A stretch of 64,000 nucleotides of DNA from Strongylocentrotus purpuratus (GCF_000002235.5 NW_022145609.1:4843214-4907213), one strand, 5' to 3'. Counted from the stretch's first letter, positions 34,801 through 48,900 are shown. Notes: generated from the sequence alone by a model not told the origin. Numbers and translations are program-made.

Positions 34801-37800
34801 GCAGAACAGGATGTTCTCTCTTCAAGGAAGGGGTGAAGCAGAACAGGGTGTTTTCTCTTCTAGGGAGGATTGAAGCAGAACAGGATGTTCTGTCTTGTAG
34901 GGAGGGGTGAAGCAGAACAGGGTGTTTTCTCTTCTAGGGAGGGGTGAAGCAGAACAGAGTATTCTGTCTTCTAGAGAGGGGTGAAACAGAACAGGGTGTT
35001 CTCTCTTCAAGGGAGGGGTGAAGCAGAACAGGGTGTTTTCTCTTCTAGGGAGGGGTGAAGCAGAACAGGATGTTTTATTATAGGAAGGGGTGTAGCAGAA
35101 CAGGGTGTTTTCTCTTCTAGGGAGGGGTGAAGCAGAACAGGATGTTCTCTCTTCAAGGGAGGGGTGAAGCAGAACAGGATGTTCTTTTTTCTAGGGAGGG
35201 GTGAAGCAGAACAGGGTGTTCCTTTCTAGGGAGGGGTGAAGCAGAACAGGGTGTTTTCTCTTCAAGGGAGGGGTGAAGCAGAACAGGATGTTCTCTCTCC
35301 TAGGGAGGGGTGAAGCAGAACAGGGTGTTTTCTTTTCAAGGGAGGGGTGAAGCAGAACAGGGTGTTTTCTTTTCAAGGGAGGGGTGAAGCAGAGCAGGAT
35401 GTTCTCTCTTCAAGGGAGGGGTGAAGCAGAATAGGTTGTTCTTTTCCCAAGGAAGGGGTGAAGCAGAACAGGGTGGCCTCTCTTCTAGGGAGGGGTGAAG
35501 CAGAACAGGGTGTTCTCTCTTCAAGGTAGGGGTGAAGCAGAACAGGGTGTTTCTCTTCTAGGGAGGGGTGAAGCAGAACAGGATGTTCTCTCTTCAAGGA
35601 AGGGGTGAAGCAGAACAGGGTGTTTTCTCTTCTAGGGAGGGGTGAAGCAGAACAGGATGTTCTGTCTTGTAGGGAGGGGTGAAGCAGAACAGGGTGTTTT
35701 CTCTTCTAGGGAGGGGTGAAGCAGAACAGAGTATTCTGTCTTCTAGAGAGGGGTGAAACAGAACAGGGTGTTCTCTCTTCAAGGGAGGGGTGAAGCAGAA
35801 CAGGGTGTTTTCTCTTCTAGGGAGGGGTGAAGCAGAACAGGGTGTTCTGTCTTCTAGGGAGGGGTAAAGCAGAACAGGGTGTTCTCTCTTCAAGGGAGGT
35901 GTGAATATTAGGACACCGCTAACTTTTAAATTTCACAGATAGGACATACATGACATATTTATAATTCCTGCAAAGTCCTACAGAATTTGAGGTTGGCTGC
36001 AAAGGGACATAGTACCTTTAAGAAGTGCCGTCATTGTAATTGTATCCCCCAACAATATGCCGATGGGGTACTTTGAACGGATTTCTTTCAAATGTTGTAT
36101 GAAGGTGTGTCTTAGTAAAAATCTGCACATCTTTAGTGTTTGGTGATACTGCCACCTGTGTTCCGTCTGTTATAGGGTCAAAGGTCATATTTTGGTGGCT
36201 GTCTTTTGTGCGCTCTAACTACCACATTTCTTTCAAATTTTCTACAGAGATTTCTCTAATCTTTACACATAATGTTTTGGTAATGCTGCTCCTAGTCTTG
36301 ACAATAGTCTGAGCCACTAATGGCGATCTCTCCGTCATCCTTTTGTTTCAGGGAGGGGAGAGGGGATTTTTTTCCCTCCCCGAAACATAAGGATGACACA
36401 AAATCGCTGCCACTGCCGGGGGATACATTGGCATTGCGCGGCAATACAGATTGCGATACTTTCGAGTTCACTAATGCACTCAAAAACATGAAGGTATCAT
36501 TAATCCAGCTATAGATTGGGATTAGTCTGTAACTTAATGTGCTGAGCTAATCTCCAGTTTTGTAATGGAATTATGTTTTAAGAGATACTTTTGAAATTAA
36601 TCCTGTATTGTTTATCATGCAGTAGATGGATTGTTTGAACCAGAAAAATGTAAAGAAATGAACAGAAATGTGCCAGCGGACTCTAGGTACAATAGATTCA
36701 TTTATGTATGAGGTAAGATTTAAGAACACCCAAGTATTTCAACTGCTTTATGATTCAATAATGATATGATTGTGTCTAAGGTCAACATTTTCAGTTTTCT
36801 TTAAATCATGTTTAGGTGAGTTCACAGAAGGGTCTGATTAGCTCTTTGACAGAGGAGCTTGAAAATACACAAACAGACAAGTTAATGCTAGGTAGTAGTA
36901 GTAGTAGCTGTCTGTCGCGAAGCGACAATGACCGCCTTCATTTTCACTTTACAGCTGTTCTCCATACAGCTCGCTGGCCTGCAGCAGTTGTCCAAGTCTT
37001 GGTTTCAATTTGCCTCCGCTTAAGGTTCCTCTTGATCGTGTCCTTGTAGCGAAGCCGTGGACGACCAATCCCTCTTTCGCCAGCGGGTAGTTGCGAGAAT
37101 AGTACTTGCTTTGGTAACCTCTCAGAGGGCATCCTGATGACATGGCCTGTCCATCGAAGGTTCTTCCTGATGAGCAGGTCCTCCATAGAAGGAAGGTTTG
37201 CTCGCTCTAGTACCTCTTTGTTGGTCATCTTGTCCTCCCAACTGATTCTCATGATTGCTCGAAGGTGTCTCATCATGAACGCGTGAAGTTTCTTTACTTG
37301 ACTTGTGTAGAGAGTCCAGCTTTCCGCACCGTATAAGAGAGTGGATAGGACGATAGCCCTGTAGATTTTGCACTTCACTCTTGTTGAGACATGATGGTTG
37401 TTCCATAGCCTGGTTCGCAGTCTTCCAAAGGCACTGCTGGCCTTTGACATTCTTTTCACCAGCTCAGAGTCGATGCGTCCGTCTTTGGATATAGTGCTGC
37501 CGAGGTAAGTGAAGTCATCTACCTGGTTTAGGGCTGTCCCATCCACTAGGATCTCCTCCTCCTCTAGGTGGTCTGTACCTGGTTGGAATAGTACTTCAGT
37601 CTTTTTGATGTTTATTTGTAGACCGAACTTCTTTGATGCTGATGAAAATACATCTATAACATGTTGCATCTGCTCTGGTGTATGAGAAACAAGAGCACTG
37701 TCATCTGCAAAGAGGAGTTCCCTCACGAGAATCTGTGTAGACTTCGTCTTAGCTTTGAAGTGTGCGACATTGAATAGGTCGGCGTCTTGACGTGATTGTA

Positions 37801-39913
37801 TGTAAACGCCTTCCTCATTTTCAGTTTTCTTTAAATCATGTTTAGGTGAGTTCACAGAAGGGTCTGATTAGCTCTTTGACAGAGGAGCTTGAAAATACAC
37901 AAACAGACAAGTTAATGCTAGGTAAGTTACTCACTAAATGGATATGATCATTGAATTAAATGAAGCAGTGGCCAAATGCTAGATGGAAGAACACATTAAT
38001 CCCCTTTCCTGTCACTTTAACAATCACTTGACCTGGCCTGAGTAAATACTCCAGTGTTTGTACTGTTTTCATGTTCCAGACAATCTCAATGAAGTGTGAA
38101 GTCAGGTAGTGAATTTTCCCTCATAAGGATTCTGTGATATGAATTCATTTGTACACTATTGGGGCGTTGCAAGACAGTTGCAAACCAGTTGCAAATCCCC
38201 TAAATCAAGCGTAAGTCTTGCAATTGATCGCAACTCAACTTTCTTGCAACGCCCCATCAGTAAGAGAGATAGAGAGAGGGAGGAAAGAATAAAAGCTAGA
38301 TCTAGTTAACTTTATTTAATTGTTAAAACTGTAATCCTAACAAAATCCTAGGAAATTTAGGAGACTAGTGGGGCTTTGCAAGAAAGTTGAGTTGCAATCG
38401 ATTGCAAATATCAGTTGCAAATTTTGCTACTTGCAATCAATCACAACTTTATTGCAACGCCCCATATGATTTATAGAAAATGAAAAATGCTTTGATGTTT
38501 TGTTACATTGTTATCGTCTTGTAATTGTAGAGAAAAGCTTTCTGGAGCACAGGATAGCAGCCATTAAATCAGGATACTACCAGAGGCACTCTATTGATGA
38601 GCCAAGTAAGTAGGGTTACACAAACATGTAAATGCAGCATGAAGAGAAGAGAAAAGGTCCCTTCAATCATTCTGAACACACCACACAGGTTATGTTGGGG
38701 GAGGCAGTTTGTTGGGGGAAACCTTGCAAATGTCAAAATATCTTTGCATTTACTGGTTTCTTAGATTGAATAAGCTTCAGTAATTTATAATTGCCAGACA
38801 TCGTCTTTTAGTTCATCTTGGGTATTAATTCTTTACCACCATGTGTGACATATAATATACATGTATATATGTCAAAAACAATACAAACCTTGCTTACATG
38901 TTGATTCTATCAAATCCAAGATGATATCAAATAATACACATATAACTAATCAAGAGAGAAAATGGTGCTAAGGTAGCGACTTCAATGCTAGATGTACAAT
39001 TAAAGATAATCTGAAAGTTTGAATGAAAACTGACCATTATTAATGATAAAAAACTTATCTGATCGATTCCTAAATCCTCCCAACTATATTATTACAATTT
39101 AAATACATTTTAGGTGAATGTAGATCTTCACAAATCGATGAATTGGCTCTTTATACCATTCCAAATATTTAAGTGTTAACAGATTTTTAAAAGCCTGTTT
39201 TATGTCTTATTTTCATGGAAAAACAGTTTGGAACATTCAAAAATTGGTTAGGAGAATTTACTGTAAGTGGGTGATGCACAGTGATGACCCCTTCAAAGAA
39301 AACAATAAGTATTTTTGTGGTTTGAGAATTCTTTTCAGAATTTGTGCAAACTAGAGGGTTAGTACAGTAGAAGGAACAATGTTCCAACAATGTTACCAGT
39401 TCACTTTAAGTATTGTATTTTTTATTCATCTTGGACTAGTTCCCTTTTTTTCTTTTTTCTTGTCCAATTTAGCATCACCAAACGGAAGCAGTAAAGAGTC
39501 CAAGACAAAGAATCATTGCACGATGGGTACCGACGGAGACGATGAGGCTGATGATGAGGATGAGGATGATCTTCATCATGACGGGGATGACGATGAGGAA
39601 GAGGAGGAGGAGGAGGAGGAGGATGATGAGGAAGAAGAGATTGATACAGAGACTCTCATCAAAGCACTGGAGGCTGAAGCGAGGAGCCTGAAAGGTAACA
39701 TAGTCTTTACATAGTATATGCGACCTGACAACATAAAACCAGCAAAGCGCTGCAAATCTGACAACAGATTAAATGCCAAAAAAGTTGCTTTCCCTTGATA
39801 GATGTTATTGACTGCTGTTAAATGTGAAATTTAGGTGCGTTCTACTAGAGAATGTTATACGTCATTGTAAAGCTTGGAATCTCTAGTTTCAACAGCAAAA
39901 AAGAAAGAAAAGA

Positions 39914-39944
<31 letters not shown>

Positions 39945-42900
39945 AGAATGAATTTCAGTGACTTCTTTGTAGTCTTGATGTTATTAAGTTCTATATGCAT
40001 GGTACTTGGAATAATAATATTCCGCTTTGGTATTGTGCTTAATACAATGTCTCTAGCACTTGACAGATATACTATTACCCCGGTCATTGGATTCAGTGCT
40101 TGCCCACTCACACTGTGTGCTCGATCTCCATTCCCCGGGGAGCATTCCAGCCAGGCATTACTTGATGCTCATAAAATGTTTGACCAACAATGACGGCCGC
40201 ATCCTACCGGGTTCCCATTTAACAACTGGGTGGAGAGTAGCAAGTGCAGGTTGATATCTTGCCAAAGGAAAAGTTATTATTTTCCACTTCCTGGCTATTC
40301 ATTTTGTTATTTCCCTCATTTCTTTTTTTTAAGAATTAAAAAAATAAAACTAGTCTGGAAAGTTGGTAAGAAAATTGACCACTTTTTGTTGCTATGCGCT
40401 TTGACAACAAGTATGTAAGTCTAATGTTTGTAGGTTTAATTCATACGGAAACCTAACTTCCATGCATTATGACCTAGTAACGTCAAAAACATTTTGTGTA
40501 AGTTAGTTTCAGTATGAACTCAACAAGGTGAATGACTTGAGTGCGTATGTGTACCTTGAACTGTAGCTGTCATAGACTCATCAGGTATTCATCCATTATT
40601 CAGATTATTTATAAAAAAACCATGTATTCTTTGTGACTTGTCCTTGTAATGAACCCACTCTCAGGGTCAGTAGCTGTGTTCCTACTTCAAGGTTTCAACT
40701 TTTTAACACGTCTCTATTAAGTCTGAAAGAAGAGAAATGGAGGTTAACTCAGGCAAATTTGGTTTGTTGTACATGAGCATGTATATCATTAAGTATATCA
40801 TTAAGCAATACATTATAATTGAATAACAAAAAATTTGGGTATCATTATAATGAGGAGGAATTTCAAAAGGAATCCCATACCATGTTTACCACACACAAAT
40901 ATCTTGCTGTCCATCTCCTTGTGGACATAATTTTCAATATTAGTTTTCAAAAGTGGTGTAGTACAATCAAGCAATCCTTAGATTTGAGTAATATATAGGT
41001 CTATTTGTGATTTTGGTTTTTTAGCATATTCTCTTTTAAGTTTGGTTGATTCATGAATAATGTAAGATGAATATCACAAATTGGTTTCAATGGGTCTTGT
41101 AAGAGTGCTAGATCTGTGGATAGTCCAGTTCTAAAAGTTTAGTTCATACAAAGCATTCCACAGCCTATCTTCAAGAAATCTTTTTTGTTTGTTCCAGAAG
41201 ATTGATGGATCTAGAATGTGAACACAACCAGAGTTCCTTACAAGGGCCCCCGAGGAATAGAATGGAATTTGTGCCACAAGTTGTCTTACAATTAACCTTG
41301 ATCATGTATTGAATGTGAAATTATGAATGAGTGTGCCAAGTCCTTCTAAAGCCAACTCTGAATATTGATGTGAAAGAGAAATAAATGTTGTCAGATAGGT
41401 CAATAAATTTTATTTTACTGCCGTTGAAATACAATTTGGTGTCATCACAGATGCCATTTTTCACCAGTTTTCTTGAATTAGAATATGAATCTGTCATACC
41501 ATTTAGAAGTCTTCGGTATGGAAAGAATCGCACGTAAGCAGTCAGAAGTTTTTGGCGTATGAAAGCCCGACTCTATTCAACAGCTGAGAAATGGATTAAG
41601 GAGATATAGGAAATAAAGTTACAATGTTTATTGCAATTCATGTTGAGTTAAGTAACATGAGGCAAATTAGCTAGAATGACCTAGTCATTTGTCTGTACGT
41701 TGAACTCCCTAAACCCAATTCTTCGAGAAGAGTTGAAACCCTGTCCTACTTTTATTTCATGTTCTGGTATTCAGGTTACTTGTTCAAACCCATTACAACA
41801 TTTATGAGATATTAATTGATCTGATTTATAAATTGGTTAAGAAATTGCTTACATGTAGCATTTCAGTCTTGTTCAATTGGCCCTCGTCATTTAGATAAGA
41901 TCCTAGCAATAATAGACTCAAGATTATTGAATTAATGAAATGATTCATCAAGCACACCATGTACTCTGTTTCTTGCACGTAGGCAGGGTGGATGTAACTG
42001 AGAAAGGCCTAGTAAATGCTTAAAACAACAATGTCTGTAGTTCCTTGGTATTGTATTAAAAATCTCTGTCAAAGTATGATATATTACATGGAGAAAGATT
42101 CACTCCTCTTTATTAGAGCTTATCGATTGATTGATCAATTATCTTGCTGAGAAAGCAATTTTATGTATGCTTGTAAGTAACAGAGGACCTATGGCTATAT
42201 AGGGCAGTGCATTGATCTCAAATCTATGATATGTTCCCATACCAAGACCAATGCTCTCTCTAGTGCTGTATCATTCTGGTTACTTCTCTGAACCAATTAA
42301 ATTAACCCTTCATTAAAAAAAAGTAGACGGATTTTAGTCATTTTATAGAATAATCCATTTGAAAGAATTTCATAAATCCAGAAATATTCAAAAAATGTGC
42401 TTTTAACATAGTATATAAACAGTTGAAATCCATGAGGTCATAAATATTGGGGACAGTGTGGATATGTTGTTGCAAGTATACATGCAACTAATGGTGCTCT
42501 AAAATGACAAAAAATAGGTAACTGAAACCAGAAATTAGAAATGGTTTGGGCTGAGGATTTGGTAATAGCTAAGTCACACAGTCAGACTGACTGATTCTTA
42601 GCCTTGGGAGGTAATGTCATTGTTTGATCGATCTGTTGTCGGTCTGATGCCGGTCTGATGTCGTTCTCGTTGATGTGACTGAGGTATAACAGACAATTAA
42701 CCTTTGTATATAGTACCAGCTCTATCTGCTTTGGCATACTGCCATCTTTTGATGAAATCAGTATGAGTGAAACTAACAATTTGTTAGATTTCAAGCAAAT
42801 GTTCTTTGGTAATAATGTTATTTCTTCTCTCTCTCTCTCTCTCTCTCTCTTCTCGCCTTCTCTTTCTTTATATTTATTAGGAAGAAGACAGAGTTTTGAT

Positions 42901-45900
42901 ATCGGAGGGCTGGTTGAGGAACGTGAGATTGCCGAGCGCTTTGAATCCGAGATGATCGACAACCCTCGACCAGGAGCGAGATGTCATGTGACCAAAGTAA
43001 CCATGGTAAGTAGTCACATGACCAGACATCTAATATGCCAATGTGCAGGGAGTACTGCTGGTATAATAAATCTCCGTTAATGCAAGCTTGACCAAGATAT
43101 GTTTTATTTTTATTTTCAACTGTTCAGTCATGAGAGAATTTTTTTACAAGAATTAAAAAAATGTTTGGCCAGGGGGGTTAGACCACCCTGCAAGGTCACT
43201 GACAGGTGGTAATCTCATCAAAGCAGCTCTCAATTAACATAAGAAGAAGGTGATCATGGGGACCAATGGGCACCGCTTAGGCATTGTTTTCTATATAGAG
43301 GGAGCAAGTAGCTACAAGTAGTAGAATGAGGCTTTAAAGCCATGTACTAGAAGTACTACCGAACAATCCCCTCTTACGCCATCTCGGGTCAGCTGTAACA
43401 GTATGTGCCATAACCTCGCTGCTTCCCTAGCTATGATGTTGGTTCTTGCATCAAGTCCTCTGCAAAGCTGAAGTTAGGTATTGGGATATGCACCATTGGC
43501 AAGTTGACCATGAGATGCCACTGTGCAATAAACAGTACACTGGGGCACAAAGTTCATGAGTTCAGTATCCCCATAATAGCCAGTCCTTGAAGTGCCTTGT
43601 TGTGGTACTCCTTTATCATGTCTTCCCTGGCAAAATGGGATCACAGCTTTAAGCCTGCATGCCCAATCCAGTCCAGGAATTTGTTGACTAATTAGAGGCA
43701 CTGATGAGACTAAAAAACTACTGAATATGCCATCCGTGATTCACCTGGGATAGGCTGGGGTAGTGGCTAGTTGTACGGTATTCAATGTGGAATAAGCATT
43801 CATCTGAGACTTTATTATTTGTCTTGTATTTTTCCTACTTTATTTGTCTTGTAGTTTTCCTACTTTATTTGTAGAAAACCTTTTTTCTTTTCTTCATAGA
43901 ACTCCATTGACCACTTTATTGGATAACTTGTTTAGCTCAAGGCTAATCTGCTACAAGGTCTGTCAGTGTTTTGGGAGTTCTTATCTGTCGAAACTTGTGA
44001 AGACGAAAATAAGCGATTTCTATTGCAGTTAAGTTTCAGACATTTTAAAATCTTAAATTCCTCTTTGTGAAAGAGTGCTGTCAATTTGTTTTTAGAATTT
44101 CGTTAATATAAAGTGTCACATGTACTTCAACAGTTTTATCAGTGAGAACTTCACACGTATCCATTCCAGATCAAATAGAAAATGTTATGCTTTGTTCTCA
44201 TGTTAATGGTGAAAACCACAACAAGTCAAGAGCATTTACCACTATACCGCAGAGCTACAATACACCAGGCTCTTTGTTCCTGTTGAATGGATTATCTAAT
44301 AAAATAAAGTTGAACAAATTTTCACTATATTTTACTTTCTAGCTCACCTGGTTCTGTCCTTTAAATGCAAGCCAAGTGTTTGTTTGAGGATTAGATACCG
44401 GTGTTTATATTTCTTGGTTCACCCTGAGGGTCCAGAAATAGTCTACGATGCTTTCCTGTAATTCTTAGTAGTTGCAACATGGAGCCTGACCAATCTTAAA
44501 GGGATTGTTTAATAATGTTAAATCTGAGATGCACAGCCCTACGTGTTATCAGTGTTTGTGATATGGTGCAATATTGAAGCCCTCAAAAAATTGCGCTTCA
44601 AAATGATCAAGAAGTGCCTCTAAAAAGTAAAAATCTTTGAGTGACCGGTTTTTCCCCAATAGACTGTAGTGTTTTGAAAACCGTTAGGAAAACGCAAAAT
44701 TTGGTTTTGATTTCCAATGATAAGTATCTTGATAATCAGACAGGCGATCGGCTTGTAAAAGTAATGGGGTTCCTGACTGACCTAAAGGTTTAAAATTATC
44801 ATGAGCTAAATCCAGGAATTTGTTTCAGAATCTGAGACAAAGTTACCAGATCCCTTTAATACATACTTCTTTCCTCAGTAATATGATATGATTTACCTAT
44901 GTTATGAGCTTTATGCTTTTCTTCACATTCTGTAAGTTAGTAAGCACGATGGTCCTTTTTTTTTTAGCGTCTCTACATAATCAATATTATTTTTTATTTA
45001 TTATCTAGATGCTACTGAATTCCATATTCCAGGGTCAACATCAAACGTGGCCATTTCACCCACTGTATGTCTTTCATTCATAGGTTTTTCTCCAAAGTTT
45101 GGAAGTGTGGGAAAAGAATTCTGATGCTTCACAGATAAAAACCATGGCAATAGCGGAGGCCGGAGGGAGCATTCAACAAAAATCGTCCAAACTAAAAATT
45201 TAAGAAAAAAAAACAGATTCAGCAAAATATGCACAAGTTGATATACCGGTAGTAAACTTGCTGGGAAAAGCACAACTCATATTTGGACATCGGCGGAACT
45301 ACTAGCTCAAATACCTAGTCTTTCTCATTTATTTGTAGTCGTTGGCATTTAGTCTCACCTTAGCTTTGGTTCTGTGAGAATCATTTTCCTTCATTATTTC
45401 AATAATACAGACTACCTTTAACCGCATTCATGTAAGTCTACTCAGTAGCAATAGAAAACAAGGTGCTCGCCCACGCATACTGAGTTCTAGCAAGTAACTC
45501 CATATACCATGCTACAACATTCATGTTGCTTTCCCTTTCATTATCCAGGCTCACGTGAGAGATCTGGTTTCCATATTTGGACAAAGCTATTCTGAGCTTG
45601 CGTGCGTAGCTTGCACACTTTCTGTTTCTCTCATTGTGTATGGACTTGGTTTACCGTGGAATTTCACTTCCATGTCTCCTTTTCTTCTCCTAACCAAATG
45701 TTAAAGGTACAAGTGGAATCGGGCTTCATCATGTCTTTCTGTTTTCCCAAAGTCCCTGAATACCTTTCTTTCCAACCATTAAATCAATCAATGTATGGCT
45801 GGGAGTATGAATAGTTATTATCTTAAGTTACCCATACTTATGTTCATTTAGTGCTAATATGACCGGAGTGTTGGCTCAGTCAGTCGAACCCCGGCCGCGT

Positions 45901-48900
45901 CATACCAAAAGACGTTAAAAGATGGGAATTGTTGCTACCATGTTTTGCGTTCAACAATAAGGGATAGAGTAACGTCGATCTGGCGCTGCTCAGTGGATGC
46001 CGGGCTCACGATCAATTGGGCAAAAAGAATTTCCGTTTCGGTTTTAAAAAAATTTGGAGTGAACAATTAAGCTATGATTATTATTATTATTATTATTATT
46101 GTGTTGTATTGATTTATAATATCTATGGAAAACACTTTAACGCAATAAAATAAAATTTATGAAAACAAATGAAAAAACAGATTTTAACAAACCTTCACCA
46201 CCGAAGTGACATATATATACATGTATATGCTGCCAAATGATTTTGGTAGAACCCATATAATAGTAATAAGTCAATGAAGATAAGAATATAAGGAGAATAG
46301 CCTAATAATTCTATCCCCATTTGTATAAAAACCATCTTAGACTTGAATGTGAAAGGTTGAGCTGTTTATTTTGGTTAATGTGATTTCCAGCACACTTACA
46401 TGAATTTATTTATAACTTGTTGATCCAAACAGCTTGTCTGCTGCATAAATACCCAAAATAGAACGGCTTTAATTCAGTTTCTCTCGTAATGCAATTCCAT
46501 TACATGAAATAAGCTTTAAATGCAAAGTTATTTTAGGAGGATCTGACTCTCGCCTTTAAAAAGGTTGTGTAAATTTGATGGAATGCTTTTGGGTAACCTG
46601 ATTTACTCACTTACGCACACTCGAACAATGGAGAGGTTTGATTGATGCAATAATGAAAGTCCTTGTACTCTGTTTTGTGACATGCAGCCAAAAGGCTGCT
46701 TGAACTGCCCCTGATTTACAGATTTGAAACCCATCACTATATCCTAAATTGTACATGTTTGTATACAAACGTGTGAAGTTTCATGACTCTCTTCTCTTCC
46801 AAGTCTAGTATTAAAAACACATTTATAGAAATACAGGATTGAGTAAGGCAATATCATGTCAGCACAATGGTATTTACATGTACTTGTCCACTATTTTCCC
46901 CTTGAACTTTAACTGCATGTAAATGATGGATACCTCTTCGATTTTCACTGAGTGATGTTACCATTGTTCATTCGGGTAAATTGCTTGTCATCATGGAATG
47001 CTCAAATATGAAAAAGGCATGTCTGCCACTCAGAGAATTCAGCAATTGTTTGTGTTTCGTATTGCAAACTATAAAACAACATTCTCTACAATTTCTATCT
47101 TTTGCCAAATAAAGCTTTTAAAAATTGTTTTAGTTTCTCTGTGATGAAAATTTTATTTCCAAAAATCGTGCTTCATACAGGTTAAGTCAACAGATTAACA
47201 ATTTCTTATGTAGATTGATTTGTCCTGTTACTAGATTGATTCAGATTAATGTGGTTAAAATATTCCCTTAGTTTATACAAAGTGTTTCCACATGTTTGTT
47301 TTATGAAGATTTATTTCTTTCTGTTTGTATAAATGTAAATGTGCAAGGAAACTGATTTACCTTCCTTTTCTTTTCTTTTTAATAATAAAAAAAATGCTCA
47401 GACAGAGGTCTATGGACTTTCTAGTATCTGTTTTGATAATATAAACACTGTTCTGTAAAATGTTCAGATTTTTCCTTTTTTAATGTGATTGATTTTAACT
47501 TGTAGTGGACCACACACACTCATACAGGTATACACACCCACACATAATTGGATGCCCTATATGACACTGTTAGCTTGTTCTACATGTGCAATAAAGACTC
47601 CTTTTTAATGTGTTAGCTGTCAGACTATAATGCCATCTGCTCTTCTAAGAAATTATTATTAAATTATAGTGCATGTTAAAAGAAACCTTTTTACAAGTTG
47701 ACTAAGCGGTATGTCAAGAATTTGCCATGATTTTTAACGATTTCTGCTTCAGATTATTCAGAAACTTTCAGTGTAAAGTCCGTTATTTTATTTTCTGCGA
47801 CATTTAGACAGTTAACATTGGTCTGTTGTTAAGTCCCTGTAACAAAGTGGTTCATACTCATATCTGTTCACTGTTCAAACATAAGGTCCCAAGTTCAAAT
47901 CACAGCATGTAGTTATACTTAAAACAAAGCATTTGTGTTAATTTTGTGTCTCTTTCTCCCTCAACTTACGTAAATGTAGGAAATGGGATTAGGGTAGGAT
48001 TAAAAGACATTTACTAAACTTGGTCGAAACCCAACATAAATTTTACTGAATTTCGGACTGTCAAGTGAATAGTGACAACATATTAAAAGTTGAATAAGAT
48101 ATTTATTGGGTTATTTTGAGTCACAGGACACAAGTCTGTAATTCATAGCTTTATTTGAGGGAACCAGGGCAAAAGCACTCTGCTTTCCTGGAATTAAGAT
48201 AAATGAGAGATCCTGATTTGCAATATGAGAATAGAGGATTTGTGATATTAAATGGTGAAGTAGTACCTGTGTTTTTTTTCTTCACAGATGTCATTTTACT
48301 CCAATCACTGATTTTTATGATTAGCCCTAACTGTTTTGATAACTTATTAGATATATGTCATTTACTTGTTTTCAAGCTGAAATGTAATTGTTTGTGTTAA
48401 AAGCTTTCAAACAGCAGTCTCCAAATATGATTGATGGTAACTAAACTTAAGGATCTTATTACCGGTATAATCTGCTGCTCATGGCATTTAAATGATTAAT
48501 ACAATACTACCATGGTAACATTAAAGACATATTTATACAGACTAGCCTGTCATCCACAATGAGAGAACTGTATCAGCTCCGCTTAAAACAGTTGGGGGAT
48601 CCTTCCATCTTCACCGAACTCTACTTCTGTGGAAGCCTTCACCATCCGGAACGCATCAACAAGATCATGAGTAAGGGATTTTCAGACGAAGGTAAGAGAA
48701 CTGTGGAAAGAGTGTGGAAGAGTGTGTTCTTTGGATCGAGGCCATGTATTGTTGAAAAGTGGAGAAAAAATGGGATGATGTGTGCTATGGAAATAATGCG
48801 GAAGGATGTTTACTGTGAAAGGAATGTGTGTGGGGAGTATAATATGAAAAGGATTGGGAAGGGTGTTTATGTTAGAAATGATGTCAGAGACCATGTGATG

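Noticed and set aside
27110-35893. Many 60-120-codon open frames rich in HPVLLHPSLEE or NRVFSLQG repeats
   Set aside because: They follow from a stop-free 37-bp unit read over three units; they occur on both strands and in several frames, with no start context or splice support.
26733-35904. Possible CRISPR array
   Set aside because: There are no unique spacers: the whole unit is repeated, and the surrounding DNA is an animal intron.
40060-40260. Possible dispersed repeat (CCCCGGGGAGCATTCCAGCC and following)
   Set aside because: The text has the feel of a marine-invertebrate repeat, but there is no second copy in the window and no ends are visible.
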